Below, piece by piece: positions 16,730 to 24,755 of a DNA stretch of 64,000 nt (its first letter is position 1; each line of letters starts with the position of its first letter). A model generated the notes under the pieces. That model worked only from the letters and a program-made list of their open reading frames with translations, searched no databases and was not told the origin of the DNA. The position numbers were made by a program, and so were the translations under genes. The DNA comes from JANRLT01 sp041736895 (lineage in GTDB: Bacteria > Planctomycetota > Planctomycetia > Pirellulales > JALHPA01), in the NCBI GenBank assembly GCA_041736895.1, contig JBGSSS010000213.1, positions 54,067 through 118,066 of the forward strand. The letters are read 5' to 3'.

Positions 16730-18160
16730 TTACTCGGCAACGGGATCGGACACCCCTTTGGCGAGTGCCTCGCCTTGCTTGATGTCCACACGGCTCACGA
16801 TCGCCCAGCCGATTAGCAACTGTACCAGCAGGCTCAGAATCGCAAGCTTGTACTTCCCAGTGTATTGATACACCGCGCCGAATACCACTGGCCCGATAAA
16901 ACAGGTCGCTTTGCTGCTGAGATTGTAAAAGCCGAAGAACTCGGCCGTGCGGTTCTCGGGCGTCATCGTTCCCATAATCGCACGCGAGACCGACTGAATC
17001 CCGCCCATGACCAATGCGACCACGGCACCCATGATCCAAAAATGCAGCTTCGTCTCGACAAACCAGGCGGAACACAAAATCGCCACCCAAATGGCCAAAT
17101 TGATCATCAGCACCGGTCGCTGCCCGATTCGATCCGAGAGCCAGCCCATGAAAAGCGACCCTGGCAAGGCGACGAATTGGATCATCAGAATGACCTGAAT
17201 CAATTCGCCCGTGTCGAATTTGAGATCCTCCTTGGCGAAGTTTGAAGATTGGCTGAAGACGGTTTGGACGCAGTCGTTGTAGAGCAAGAAGCCGACGAGA
17301 AAGAGCGCGAGCATTTTAAACTGGCGGATATTGCCGAGCGTCGTGCCGACTTCGCCCACGGCGCGTCGCGCCGCAGAGAGCATGCCCAATTCTGCAGCGC
17401 GCGGCACACCGCGATCTCTGAGTAAGAAGATCGCGGGCAAGCTGAACAGTCCCCACCAGAAACCGATCACGAGCAAGCCGACGCGCAAGATTTCAGGCTT
17501 GGTCCAGCCGTAGCCTTCGCACACATTGAACAATACCAGCGCGACGATCAACGCCAACGCGCCGCCGATGTAACCCAAGGAAAAGCCAAACGCCGAGATT
17601 TTATTGACCGTGCTGTCGTCGGAAAGCTCGGGCAGAAACGCATTGGCAAAACCATAGGACAGTTCAAAGAAAAAGACGGCTCCCATGAACAACGCGGTCA
17701 CGAGCACGCGAGTGGTAAACGCATCATCGGGGTAACCGAGGATCGCCGCGCCTTGTGCGAACTCGACGGCAAAGCGTAAACTTTCTGAAGGCGGATTGGC
17801 AAAGTAAACTTGGCGCGGTGCATCGAGCGGAACCAGTCCCATGCCCAAGCAACAACCCGCGCCGAGCAGCGCGGTCCAGCGCAGCCAGATGGATTTGGTC
17901 GCCCGCGCATCGGCCAAGGCCCCGACAATCGGCGACAAGAGCCCCGCGACGAGCGTGGCGGCCGCCAGGCTATAGGCATAAGCCGAACCGCTGAAATTGT
18001 CGTAGCGGAGCGCGGGAAAAATAATGTCGCTGAAATAGAACACGATGATCGTGATCGACAGCGTCGAAAACGCGCTATTCGCCCAATCGTACATTGCCCA
18101 GGCCAAGACATCGGGCCGGGTCAGCAGTCGCGGCTTGCGCGGTTCGTCCATGAGGGGCAT
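16730..18160 (-). CDS. Major facilitator transporter, UMF1/Atg22-like
   Basis: 476 aa from the ATG at 18160; a GTG one codon upstream and an ATG at 18151 are alternatives. The family signature DVLAWAMYDWANSAFSTL opens TM1. About 12 hydrophobic helices follow, with the MFS-type loop GWLSDRIGQRPVLM between TM8 and TM9. QSVSRAIMGTMTPENRTAEF is also typical of UMF1 proteins. Bacterial members are poorly characterised; yeast Atg22 exports amino acids from the vacuole. It lies directly upstream of the BSP peptidase gene on the same strand (21 bp gap). Export of peptides or amino acids would fit, but this is speculation. Confidence 0.85.
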   Translation of the reverse strand: MPLMDEPRKPRLLTRPDVLAWAMYDWANSAFSTLSITIIVFYFSDIIFPALRYDNFSGSAYAYSLAAATLVAGLLSPIVGALADARATKSIWLRWTALLGAGCCLGMGLVPLDAPRQVYFANPPSESLRFAVEFAQGAAILGYPDDAFTTRVLVTALFMGAVFFFELSYGFANAFLPELSDDSTVNKISAFGFSLGYIGGALALIVALVLFNVCEGYGWTKPEILRVGLLVIGFWWGLFSLPAIFLLRDRGVPRAAELGMLSAARRAVGEVGTTLGNIRQFKMLALFLVGFLLYNDCVQTVFSQSSNFAKEDLKFDTGELIQVILMIQFVALPGSLFMGWLSDRIGQRPVLMINLAIWVAILCSAWFVETKLHFWIMGAVVALVMGGIQSVSRAIMGTMTPENRTAEFFGFYNLSSKATCFIGPVVFGAVYQYTGKYKLAILSLLVQLLIGWAIVSRVDIKQGEALAKGVSDPVAE

Positions 18161-18473
18161 CACAACCCGACGCGTTAGCGAGGGCGAACTGCTTTGAGCG
18201 CGTCATGCTAAAGCAGCCGGTTAATTTGAGGCTTGGTCTTCTGAGTTATTCTTCGGAACTTTTGTTTTGGCTAGTGCTTCGCAGATTCGTTGGTAAGCGA
18301 TGTCTTTGAAACGTCGCAATCTTCGCTAAACTTCTGAAACGTAGTGGGGTTCTTAACGCTTCAAATTTTTCCATCGCTCCACCGTCATCTCCATTGACAG
18401 CTAAATCTTCTCTCCCGGAGTCATGCCCCGGAATTTTTCTATTTCTTCTTTGGGGTATTTCCTGGCCATTTAA
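18161..18473. other. Intergenic gap, thiC-MFS
   Basis: About 310 bp. It starts with a short repeat relative (18165-18187, AACCCGACGCGTTAGCGAGG) of the one at 3632. No ORF, strong hairpin or RNA gene was seen in the rest. Confidence 0.45.
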
Positions 18474-19874
18474 TTACGACTTCTCGGCAATCGTCACCAG
18501 CCCCGGATGCCCCGCCGCGCCGTTGCTCGATTTCTCGTGCGTGTGCCCGTTTACTTCGGTTGGCAATAGGACCAAATCGCTCGCGGCCATCGCACGGATA
18601 TCCTCGGTGATTTTCATCGAGCAGTACTTCGGGCCGCACATGCTGCAGAAGTGTGCGCTCTTGAATGTCTCTTGCGGCAGCGTCTCGTCGTGCATCCGCC
18701 GCGCGGTTTCCGGATCGAGCGACAGGCGGAACTGTTCGTTCCAATCGAACGCGAACCGTGCGCGGCTCAGCGCGTCGTCGCGGTCGCGGGCACCCTTGCG
18801 ATGCCGCGCGAGGTCCGCGGCGTGCGCCGAGATCTTGTACGCGATCACGCCAGCGCGGACGTCATCGCGATTTGGCAGACCGAGGTGTTCCTTGGGGGTG
18901 ACATAGCACAGCATCGCCGCGCCGCTCCAACCGGCGATCGCCGCGCCGATGGCGCTGGTGATGTGGTCGTAGCCGGGGGCGATGTCCGTGACCAAGGGGC
19001 CAAGGACATAGAACGGCGCTTCGTGGCACCATTCCATTTGTCGCTTGATGTTGAAGTCGATCTGGTCCATTGGGACGTGGCCGGGTCCTTCGACCATGAC
19101 TTGCGTCCCGCGTTCCCAGCCGCGGAGTGTCAACTCGCCGAGTGTTTTGAGTTCGGCAAACTGCGCTTCGTCGCTAGCGTCGGCGATGCAACCTGGACGC
19201 AAGCCGTCCCCGAGACTCCAGGTGACATCGTACTCGCGCATGATGTCGCAGAGATCGTCGAAGTGCGTGTAGAGCGGATTCTGCTTGCGGTGCGTCATCA
19301 TCCACTTGGCGATCAGCGAGCCGCCGCGGCTGACGATGCCTGTGATGCGATTGGTCGTGAGGTGCAGGTGTTCGTACAAGACGCCAGCGTGGACGGTCAT
19401 GTAGTCCACGCCTTGCTTGGCTTGGTGCTCGACCATGTCCAAGAAGTGCTGTGGCTTCATGTCCTCGATCTCGCCGCCGAGCTCTTCGAGCATCTGATAA
19501 ATCGGCACGGTGCCGATCGGGACGGGCGAGGCTTTGATCAACGCCGATCGAATCCCGTCGATGTTCTTGCCCGTCGAGAGATCCATCACCGTGTCGGCGC
19601 CGAAGTGGACGCTGGTGTGGAGCTTTTGCAGCTCTTCAAAGAGATTGCTCGTGACGGCCGAGTTGCCGATGTTGCTATTGATCTTGGTCTTGCTGGCGAT
19701 GCCGATGCACATCGGCTCGAGTCCGAGCTTGAGATGGACCCGATTGGCCGGAATAACCATGCGGCCACGCGCGACTTCACTGCGGATAAGTTCGGGCGCG
19801 AGATCTTCGCGCTTCGCCACATATTCCATTTCCGGGGTAATCTGGCCGGAACGCGCGTCTAGGATTTGAGTCAT
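18474..19874 (-). CDS. thiC: Phosphomethylpyrimidine synthase (HMP-P synthase)
   Basis: 466 aa from the ATG of MTQILDARSGQITPEMEYVA; the codon at 19901 adds only 9 unrelated residues. ThiC is a radical-SAM-type enzyme that rearranges aminoimidazole ribotide to HMP phosphate for thiamine synthesis. The C-terminal cluster motif CSMCGPKYCSMKI binds the 4Fe-4S cluster. Core segments include VEGPGHVPMDQIDFNI and the catalytic-domain GLRPGCIADASDEAQ. No TPP riboswitch was recognised upstream, which is unusual for this gene. No other thi genes are near. Confidence 0.96.
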   Translation of the reverse strand: MTQILDARSGQITPEMEYVAKREDLAPELIRSEVARGRMVIPANRVHLKLGLEPMCIGIASKTKINSNIGNSAVTSNLFEELQKLHTSVHFGADTVMDLSTGKNIDGIRSALIKASPVPIGTVPIYQMLEELGGEIEDMKPQHFLDMVEHQAKQGVDYMTVHAGVLYEHLHLTTNRITGIVSRGGSLIAKWMMTHRKQNPLYTHFDDLCDIMREYDVTWSLGDGLRPGCIADASDEAQFAELKTLGELTLRGWERGTQVMVEGPGHVPMDQIDFNIKRQMEWCHEAPFYVLGPLVTDIAPGYDHITSAIGAAIAGWSGAAMLCYVTPKEHLGLPNRDDVRAGVIAYKISAHAADLARHRKGARDRDDALSRARFAFDWNEQFRLSLDPETARRMHDETLPQETFKSAHFCSMCGPKYCSMKITEDIRAMAASDLVLLPTEVNGHTHEKSSNGAAGHPGLVTIAEKS

Positions 19875-20207
19875 TAGCAATCTTCTCTTTCGTGAATCCA
19901 CGCGCTAGCGTGTTTGTCCAAGCAGGCGGGCCCCTCGCTGAGGACAAAGCAGATTATAACCTTCATGCCCATAGAACTTTATCCTATCCCCCACAACTAG
20001 AGTGTCAATTCATTTTTGTAGTTACTCCAGCGGATTTGCGAAGCCGTGCATATGTAGCCTACACGTCCGCTTCAAGCTAAAGGTACTCCACACTGTTGCT
20101 TAAATCCGGTGCGGCATATTGACGTGCTTGCGAGAGCGGCTGTTTTTGCCGAAAACAGGGGACAACTTCGATAGTTTTTAATGTGGCGGGTTAGCGCATT
20201 CACGGGT
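19875..20207. other. Intergenic gap upstream of thiC
   Basis: About 330 bp containing the thiC leader. It was searched by eye for the TPP riboswitch core (CTGAGA, then the ACCTGATCTGGATAATGCC type segment) on the minus strand, and neither was found. A CACGCGCTAGCGTG palindrome occurs at about 19899-19912. Otherwise nothing. Confidence 0.5.
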
Positions 20208-20582
20208 TTACTTTGATTTGCCCTTGTTGCCTTTGGCTTTGCCGCTGCTTTTCGAAGTCGATTCGGCTTTGGCAGGGGAAGGGCTTTTTTCTGTTTTTGT
20301 ATCGCTTTTGCTCTCGCTCGGCTTGCTATCCGCAGACTTCGCTTCGCTGTTGGAGTCGCTCGATTTCTTATCGGCGTCCGCGCCCTTTTTGTAGCTATCG
20401 CTGCGATAGTCGGTGATGTAGAAGCCCGAGCCTTTGAACATGATCGCGCCGCCCGTGCCGAAGAGCCGGCGCAGTTTTTTTTTCTTGCACTCCGGGCATT
20501 TCGTCAGCAGCGGATCGTTGATCCCTTGGAAATGCTCGAACTTGTGCTCGCACGCATCGCAAACGTAGTCGTAAGTAGGCAT
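20208..20582 (-). CDS. FmdB-type zinc-ribbon protein
   Basis: 124 aa. The first ~60 residues match the FmdB/CxxC_CxxC_SSSS regulatory domain: MPTYDYVCDACEHKFEHFQG, then KCPECKKKKLRRLFGTGGAI and the closing FKGSGFYITDYRS. Four cysteines (C8, C11, C29, C32) form the zinc site. The last ~60 residues are a low-complexity Lys/Ser tail, positively charged and probably disordered. It is the terminal gene of the chaperone cluster, 53 bp after grpE. FmdB proteins are poorly understood; a nucleic-acid or ribosome-linked role is only suggested. Confidence 0.88.
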   Translation of the reverse strand: MPTYDYVCDACEHKFEHFQGINDPLLTKCPECKKKKLRRLFGTGGAIMFKGSGFYITDYRSDSYKKGADADKKSSDSNSEAKSADSKPSESKSDTKTEKSPSPAKAESTSKSSGKAKGNKGKSK

Positions 20583-20635
20583 CGTATTATCTTCAATTCT
20601 AAAATGAACATCGACACATGCTTGCCGCTTAGCAA

Positions 20636-21160
20636 CTACTCCGGCTTCTTGCTCACAATCACCTGCGCCGGGCGGATCGTGCGGTCATAGACTTTATAAC
20701 CCGACGCCGCGACGACGAGCACCGTGTTCTCGGGATGATCGGGGCTTGGTTGTTGCATGATCGCTTGATGGAAGTTCGGGTCGAACGGTTCGCCGATCAT
20801 GCCGGTGCGCGTGCAATTGTGCTTGGCGAGGACTTCGGTCAACTGCGTCGAGACCATCTTCACGCCTTGGAGCAGCGACGACGTGTCGGCTTGCTTCGAG
20901 GCCGCTTCGATCGCGCGGTCGAGGTTATCGACGACCGGCAACAAGTCCGTGAGAAGCGAAACTTCGCGGTACTTCGAAAAGTCTTCTTGCTCGCGCTGGA
21001 CGCGCTTGCGGAAGTTTTCGAGCTCGGCTTGCGCCCGCAATGCACGGTCTTTGGCAGCTTGCGCTTCTTCGCGCAGTTGCGCTAGCTCGCCTGCGGCATC
21101 GGGCGATTCCGGATCGATGGGGAAGGTTTGGTCGAGTTCGCTAGTATTGTCGGCGCTCAT
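20636..21160 (-). CDS. grpE: GrpE nucleotide exchange factor
   Basis: 174 aa. A long N-terminal coiled coil (AQLREEAQAAKDRALRAQAE, LENFRKRVQREQEDF) precedes the beta domain with the family signature FDPNFHQAIMQQPSPDHPEN. KVYDRTIRPAQVIVSKKPE is the usual C-terminus. GrpE speeds ADP release from DnaK. The ATG overlaps the dnaJ stop codon in an ATGA arrangement, so translation is probably coupled. dnaK itself is not in the window. Confidence 0.96.
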   Translation of the reverse strand: MSADNTSELDQTFPIDPESPDAAGELAQLREEAQAAKDRALRAQAELENFRKRVQREQEDFSKYREVSLLTDLLPVVDNLDRAIEAASKQADTSSLLQGVKMVSTQLTEVLAKHNCTRTGMIGEPFDPNFHQAIMQQPSPDHPENTVLVVAASGYKVYDRTIRPAQVIVSKKPE

Positions 21161-22293
21161 GATGTGGGCGTTTCCTCAGAAGGCACAAAAAATTCTTTCA
21201 GGCGATCCAAAAACGTCTTGCGCTTGTGGGTCACGTTGACTTTCTCTTCACCGGCTAATTGTTCGAGTAGTTCCCGTTCCTTGGCAGTTAGCTTTTTCGG
21301 AACTTCGAGCACGACCTGGATCAGTTGATCCCCGCGGCCGCGTGCCCGCGGGTCGCGCATGCCGCGGCCCTTGAGCTTGAAGACATCGCCGGGCTGCGTG
21401 CCGGCGGGAATTTCGAGAGTTTCGGTGCCGTCGAGCGTGGGGACCTCGACCTTGGCTCCGAGCGCGGCTTGCGAGTACATGATCGGCAGTTGGCAGATCA
21501 GGTGCTGGCCCTCGCGTTGGAACAACGGGTGTTCCGTGACATGGACCAGGCAGTAACAATCGCCCGCCGGTCCGCCATCGGGACTCGGTTCGCCTTCGCC
21601 GGTGAGACGCATGCGCATCCCGTCGTCGATGCCGGACGGGATGGTGAGTTCCTTTTCAACTCGGATCGGATTGAAGCCCTTGCCGCTGCACTTCTTGCAC
21701 TTGTCTTTGACGACCTGGCCTTTGCCGGAGCAGACGGGGCAAGTCGTCTGCACGCGGAAGATGCCGTTGCTTTGCACGACCTGGCCGCGGCCGCCGCAGT
21801 ATTGGCACGACTGCATCTTCGTGCCGGGCTTTGCGCCGCTGCCGTCGCACGTTTCGCACTTTTCGTGGCGTTCGAATTCGATCGTCTTGGTTACCCCGCG
21901 CGCCGCTTCGAGCAAGTCGATCGTGATTTCGCAGCCGACGTCCGCGCCCTTACGCACGCGCCGCCCGCCGCGCTGGCCGAAGATATCGCCAAATGCTCCG
22001 CCGCCAAACAGATCGCCAAACGCGCTAAAAATATCGCCGAGGTCGTTGAACTGGTGCGTTTGGCCTTCGACGCCCGCGTGGCCGTAGCGGTCGTAGCGGG
22101 CACGCTTCTGCTCGTCGCTCAGGACTTCAAACGCTTCGGCCGCTTCTTTGAATTTGGCGATTGCTTCTTCGTTGCCGGGATTCTTGTCCGGGTGGTACTT
22201 GATCGCGAGTTTGCGATACGACGTGGAAATCTCGTCGCGCGTCGCCGTGCGGGTGACTTCGAGAATCTCGTAGTAACAACGTTTCGTCGCCAT
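21157..22293 (-). CDS. dnaJ: Chaperone DnaJ
   Basis: 378 aa, full type I DnaJ. The J domain (residues 5-70, with HPD in AIKYHPDKNPGNEEA) is followed by a short G/F region (GDLFGGGAFGDIFGQRGG). Four zinc-binding repeats come next (CETCDGSG, CQYCGGRG, CPVCSGKG, CKKCSGKG), then the C-terminal substrate-binding domains. It stimulates DnaK ATPase and delivers clients. It lies 111 bp downstream of groEL1 on the same strand and overlaps grpE by 4 bp. A CCCAGGGG palindrome lies between groEL1 and dnaJ. Confidence 0.97.
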   Translation of the reverse strand: MATKRCYYEILEVTRTATRDEISTSYRKLAIKYHPDKNPGNEEAIAKFKEAAEAFEVLSDEQKRARYDRYGHAGVEGQTHQFNDLGDIFSAFGDLFGGGAFGDIFGQRGGRRVRKGADVGCEITIDLLEAARGVTKTIEFERHEKCETCDGSGAKPGTKMQSCQYCGGRGQVVQSNGIFRVQTTCPVCSGKGQVVKDKCKKCSGKGFNPIRVEKELTIPSGIDDGMRMRLTGEGEPSPDGGPAGDCYCLVHVTEHPLFQREGQHLICQLPIMYSQAALGAKVEVPTLDGTETLEIPAGTQPGDVFKLKGRGMRDPRARGRGDQLIQVVLEVPKKLTAKERELLEQLAGEEKVNVTHKRKTFLDRLKEFFVPSEETPTS

Positions 22294-22340
22294 CAGTTCA
22301 CCGTGACCGTGTGCTTCCGTGCGTACTTTCGTGAATCAAA

Positions 22341-22367
22341 AAGCCCAGGGGGCGGAGCCCCTGGGCT
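22341..22367. repeat. CCCAGGGG/CCCCTGGG palindrome, copy 3
   Basis: AAGCCCAGGGG-CGGAG-CCCCTGGGCTT, perfect 11-bp arms, in the groEL1-dnaJ gap. It could attenuate transcription into dnaJ. Confidence 0.7.
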
Positions 22368-22404
22368 TAGTTCGTACCGTGATACTTTCTACGCAACCCA
22401 GGGC

Positions 22405-24024
22405 TTAGCGGACCGAGCCTTCGGCGCGCGGCCCGTGCTTGTCTTCGGCTTCCAGGTTCGTGACCAGCGCTTCCGTCGTCAGCATCAGAGCGCTGATGCT
22501 GGCCGCGTTGCCTAGGGCACTGCGGACGACCTTGACCGGGTCGATGATGCCGGCCTTGAACATGTCGACGTACTCGCCAGCGTTGGCGTCGTAGCCGATG
22601 TTCGTTGGCTTTTGCGAGACTTCGTCGGCGATCACACTGCCGTCGATGCCGCAGTTGTCGGCGATCTGACGGATCGGCGATTCGACGGCATGATAGATGA
22701 TGCTCGCGCCGACCTTTTCGTCGCCCTTGAGCTTCGAGCGGACCGCGTCGATTGCTTCGCGGCAGCGGAGCAAGGCAACACCGCCGCCAGGCAAGATCCC
22801 TTCTTCAACGGCCGCACGCGTGGCGTGCAGGGCGTCTTCGACGCGGGCCTTCTTTTGCTTCATGTCGGCTTCGCTGTTCGCGCCGACCTTGATGATCGCG
22901 ACGCCGCCGGTAAGCTTGGCCAGGCGTTCTTGGAACTTTTCCTTGTCGTATTCGCTCTCGGTTTGGTCGATTTGATTGCGAATTTGTTGGATGCGAGCTT
23001 GGATCTCGCTCGACTTGCCGCCGCCTTGGACGATCGTCGTGTCGCTCTTGTCGACGATGATTTGCTTAGCTTTGCCGAGGTGCGAGAGTTCGAGCGATTC
23101 GAGCTTGATGCCGAGATCTTCGCTGATCAGCGTGCCGCCGGTCACCGTGGCAATGTCGCCGAGCATCGCCTTGCGGCGATCGCCGAAGCCAGGCGCCTTG
23201 ACCGCACAGACGTTCAAGATGCCGCGAAGTTTGTTGACGACGAGCGCGGTGAGCGCTTCGCCTTCGACGTCTTCGGCGATGATCAAGAGCGGTTTGCTGG
23301 TGCCAGCGACTTGTTCCAGGATCGGAATCAATTCCCGCAGGTTGCTAATCTTCTTTTCGAAGATCAAGACCAGCGCGTCTTCGAGCAGACATTCCATGTC
23401 GGCCGTTTGATTGATGAAGTACGGCGAGACATAGCCCTTGTCGAATTGCATCCCTTCGACGAATTCGAGGGTCGTGTCGATGGTCTTGCCTTCTTCGACG
23501 GTGATGACGCCGTCCTTGCCGACCTTTTCCATCGCGTCCGCGAGCAGGTCGCCGATCGCCTTGTCGTTGTTCGCGCTGATCGCGCCGACTTGGCTGATTT
23601 CGGCCTTGCTGCTGACGGGCTTGCTCATCTTCTTGAGTTGTTCGACCGCGGCGTCAACGGCCTTGTCGATCCCGCGGCGTACGGCCATCGGGTTCGACCC
23701 GGCAGCAATCATCTTGGTCCCTTCCTTGAAGATCGCGCGGGCGAGAACGGTTGCGGTCGTCGTGCCGTCGCCGGCGATGTCGCTGGTCTTGCTGGCGACT
23801 TCATTGACGAGCTTCGCGCCCATGTTCTCGAAGCGATCTTCGAGGTCGATTTCCTTGCTCACGGTGACGCCGTCCTTGGTAACCGTAGGGCCGCCAAAGG
23901 ACTTGTTGATGATCACGTTGCGGCCGGTCGGGCCCATCGTGACCGCCACGGCAGCAGCCAATTTCTCGACGCCCTTGAGCATTTTCGCACGGGCGGAGTC
24001 TTCGAACAGCAATTGCTTGGGCAC
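22405..24024 (-). CDS. groEL1: Chaperonin GroEL, copy 1 (no GGM tail)
   Basis: The start is a GTG at 24022-24024 (VPKQLLFEDSARAKMLKGVE) with AAGGGAA upstream; the longer ORF to 24099 adds repeat-derived residues. 539 aa. ATP-binding segments TMGPTGRNVIINKSFGGP and DGTTTATVLARA are intact, as are the apical domain and LPGGGVALLRC. The C-terminus ends EAEDKHGPRAEGSVR, without the flexible GGM repeats that line the cavity of housekeeping GroEL. This is therefore a specialised paralogue. It lies downstream of groES, separated by palindromic element B. Confidence 0.95.
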   Translation of the reverse strand: MPKQLLFEDSARAKMLKGVEKLAAAVAVTMGPTGRNVIINKSFGGPTVTKDGVTVSKEIDLEDRFENMGAKLVNEVASKTSDIAGDGTTTATVLARAIFKEGTKMIAAGSNPMAVRRGIDKAVDAAVEQLKKMSKPVSSKAEISQVGAISANNDKAIGDLLADAMEKVGKDGVITVEEGKTIDTTLEFVEGMQFDKGYVSPYFINQTADMECLLEDALVLIFEKKISNLRELIPILEQVAGTSKPLLIIAEDVEGEALTALVVNKLRGILNVCAVKAPGFGDRRKAMLGDIATVTGGTLISEDLGIKLESLELSHLGKAKQIIVDKSDTTIVQGGGKSSEIQARIQQIRNQIDQTESEYDKEKFQERLAKLTGGVAIIKVGANSEADMKQKKARVEDALHATRAAVEEGILPGGGVALLRCREAIDAVRSKLKGDEKVGASIIYHAVESPIRQIADNCGIDGSVIADEVSQKPTNIGYDANAGEYVDMFKAGIIDPVKVVRSALGNAASISALMLTTEALVTNLEAEDKHGPRAEGSVR

Positions 24025-24076
24025 TGGAGATTCCCTTGAAATATTTGAAGTGGAAGGTGTTTTGAGATTCGGAATT

Positions 24077-24279
24077 GGACACTGATTTGACTGATGCAAC
24101 TGATTTTCACTGATCAGTCAGGTTGTAGGTTTTAAGTTGTAGGTAATGAGCCATGACTGCATCTACTTACAACCTACTACCCATAACTTACAACCGGAAC
24201 ACTCCCTGGCTTACGCCGCGGGCTTTCAATGCGTTTGCTGATCAGTGTTAATCAGTTATATCCGCGTCATCCGTGTCCC
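24077..24279. repeat. ACTGAT-iteron palindromic element B (with a nested palindrome)
   Basis: Left arm 24077-24117 has four ACTGAT hexamers spaced 9, 9 and 10 bp. Right arm 24238-24279 is its imperfect inverse, with two ACTGAT and two ACGGAT/GCGGAT units. A second palindrome family (24121-24195) lies inside. It fills the groES-groEL1 gap. Confidence 0.85.
24121..24195. repeat. GGTTGTAGGT palindrome, copy 1 (nested in element B)
   Basis: GGTTGTAGGTTTTAAGTTGT opposed to ACTTACAACC / TACAACCTACTAC. A second copy is at 33479-33560. Confidence 0.7.
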
Positions 24280-24293
24280 ATTCCGGAATTGAT

Positions 24294-24593
24294 TTAGGCG
24301 AGGACCTTGGCCAGGATGTCCGTTTCGCGGAGGATCTTGACTTCTTGGCCGTCGATTTCGATGTCGCTGCCGCTGTACTTGCCGAAGATCACTTCGTCAC
24401 CAACAGCAACGCCGAGGGCGCCGCGGCTGCCGCTGTCGAGGAGCTTTCCGGGACCGACCGAGACGACCTTGCCGCGTTGGGGCTTTTCCTTGGCGCTGTC
24501 TGGGAGGACGATGCCGCCGGCGGTCACCATTTCGGCTTCGAGGGTTTTGACAACAACACGATCATCGAGAGGACGGAGACGAAGATTGGCCAT
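24294..24593 (-). CDS. groES: Co-chaperonin GroES
   Basis: The ATG at 24593 (MANLRLRPLDDRVVVKTLEA) has AGGAAA upstream, giving 99 aa; the ORF track could be read 17 codons further. It has the mobile loop (EMVTAGGIVLPDSAKEKPQR) and the beta-barrel segment GKVVSVGPGKLLDSG. GDEVIFGKYSGSDIEIDGQE is also family-typical. It caps the GroEL ring. It is sandwiched between the two groEL genes, so it could serve both. The gap to groEL2 holds two CGTTACCAAG hairpins. Confidence 0.97.
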   Translation of the reverse strand: MANLRLRPLDDRVVVKTLEAEMVTAGGIVLPDSAKEKPQRGKVVSVGPGKLLDSGSRGALGVAVGDEVIFGKYSGSDIEIDGQEVKILRETDILAKVLA

Positions 24594-24635
24594 GAGTAAG
24601 TTTCCTGTTATTGAAGTGAGTTGAGTGTTTGTTCT

Positions 24636-24732
24636 CGTTACCAAGCCCCAGCTTGGTAACGTGGTCTAAAGTGACCGTTGATAATTGAAAGTCTTCTCGC
24701 AGTTCACGTTACCAAGGTGGGCCTTGGTAACG
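24636..24732. repeat. Two adjacent CGTTACCAAG hairpins
   Basis: CGTTACCAAGC / GCTTGGTAACG (24636-24661) and CGTTACCAAGG / CCTTGGTAACG (24707-24732), both with perfect 11-bp arms. They lie between groEL2 and groES and could separate the two expression levels. Confidence 0.75.
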
Positions 24733-24755
24733 AGTTGTTGCAGGACTCGCCTTGC

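Noticed and set aside
18651..19862. 403-aa plus-strand ORF
   Set aside because: Antisense to thiC, which has full family motifs.
19875..20207. TPP riboswitch before thiC
   Set aside because: Neither the CTGAGA nor the conserved second core segment was found on the minus strand.
22612..24039. 475-aa plus-strand ORF
   Set aside because: Antisense to groEL1; Asp/Leu/Arg-rich shadow of GC-rich coding DNA.
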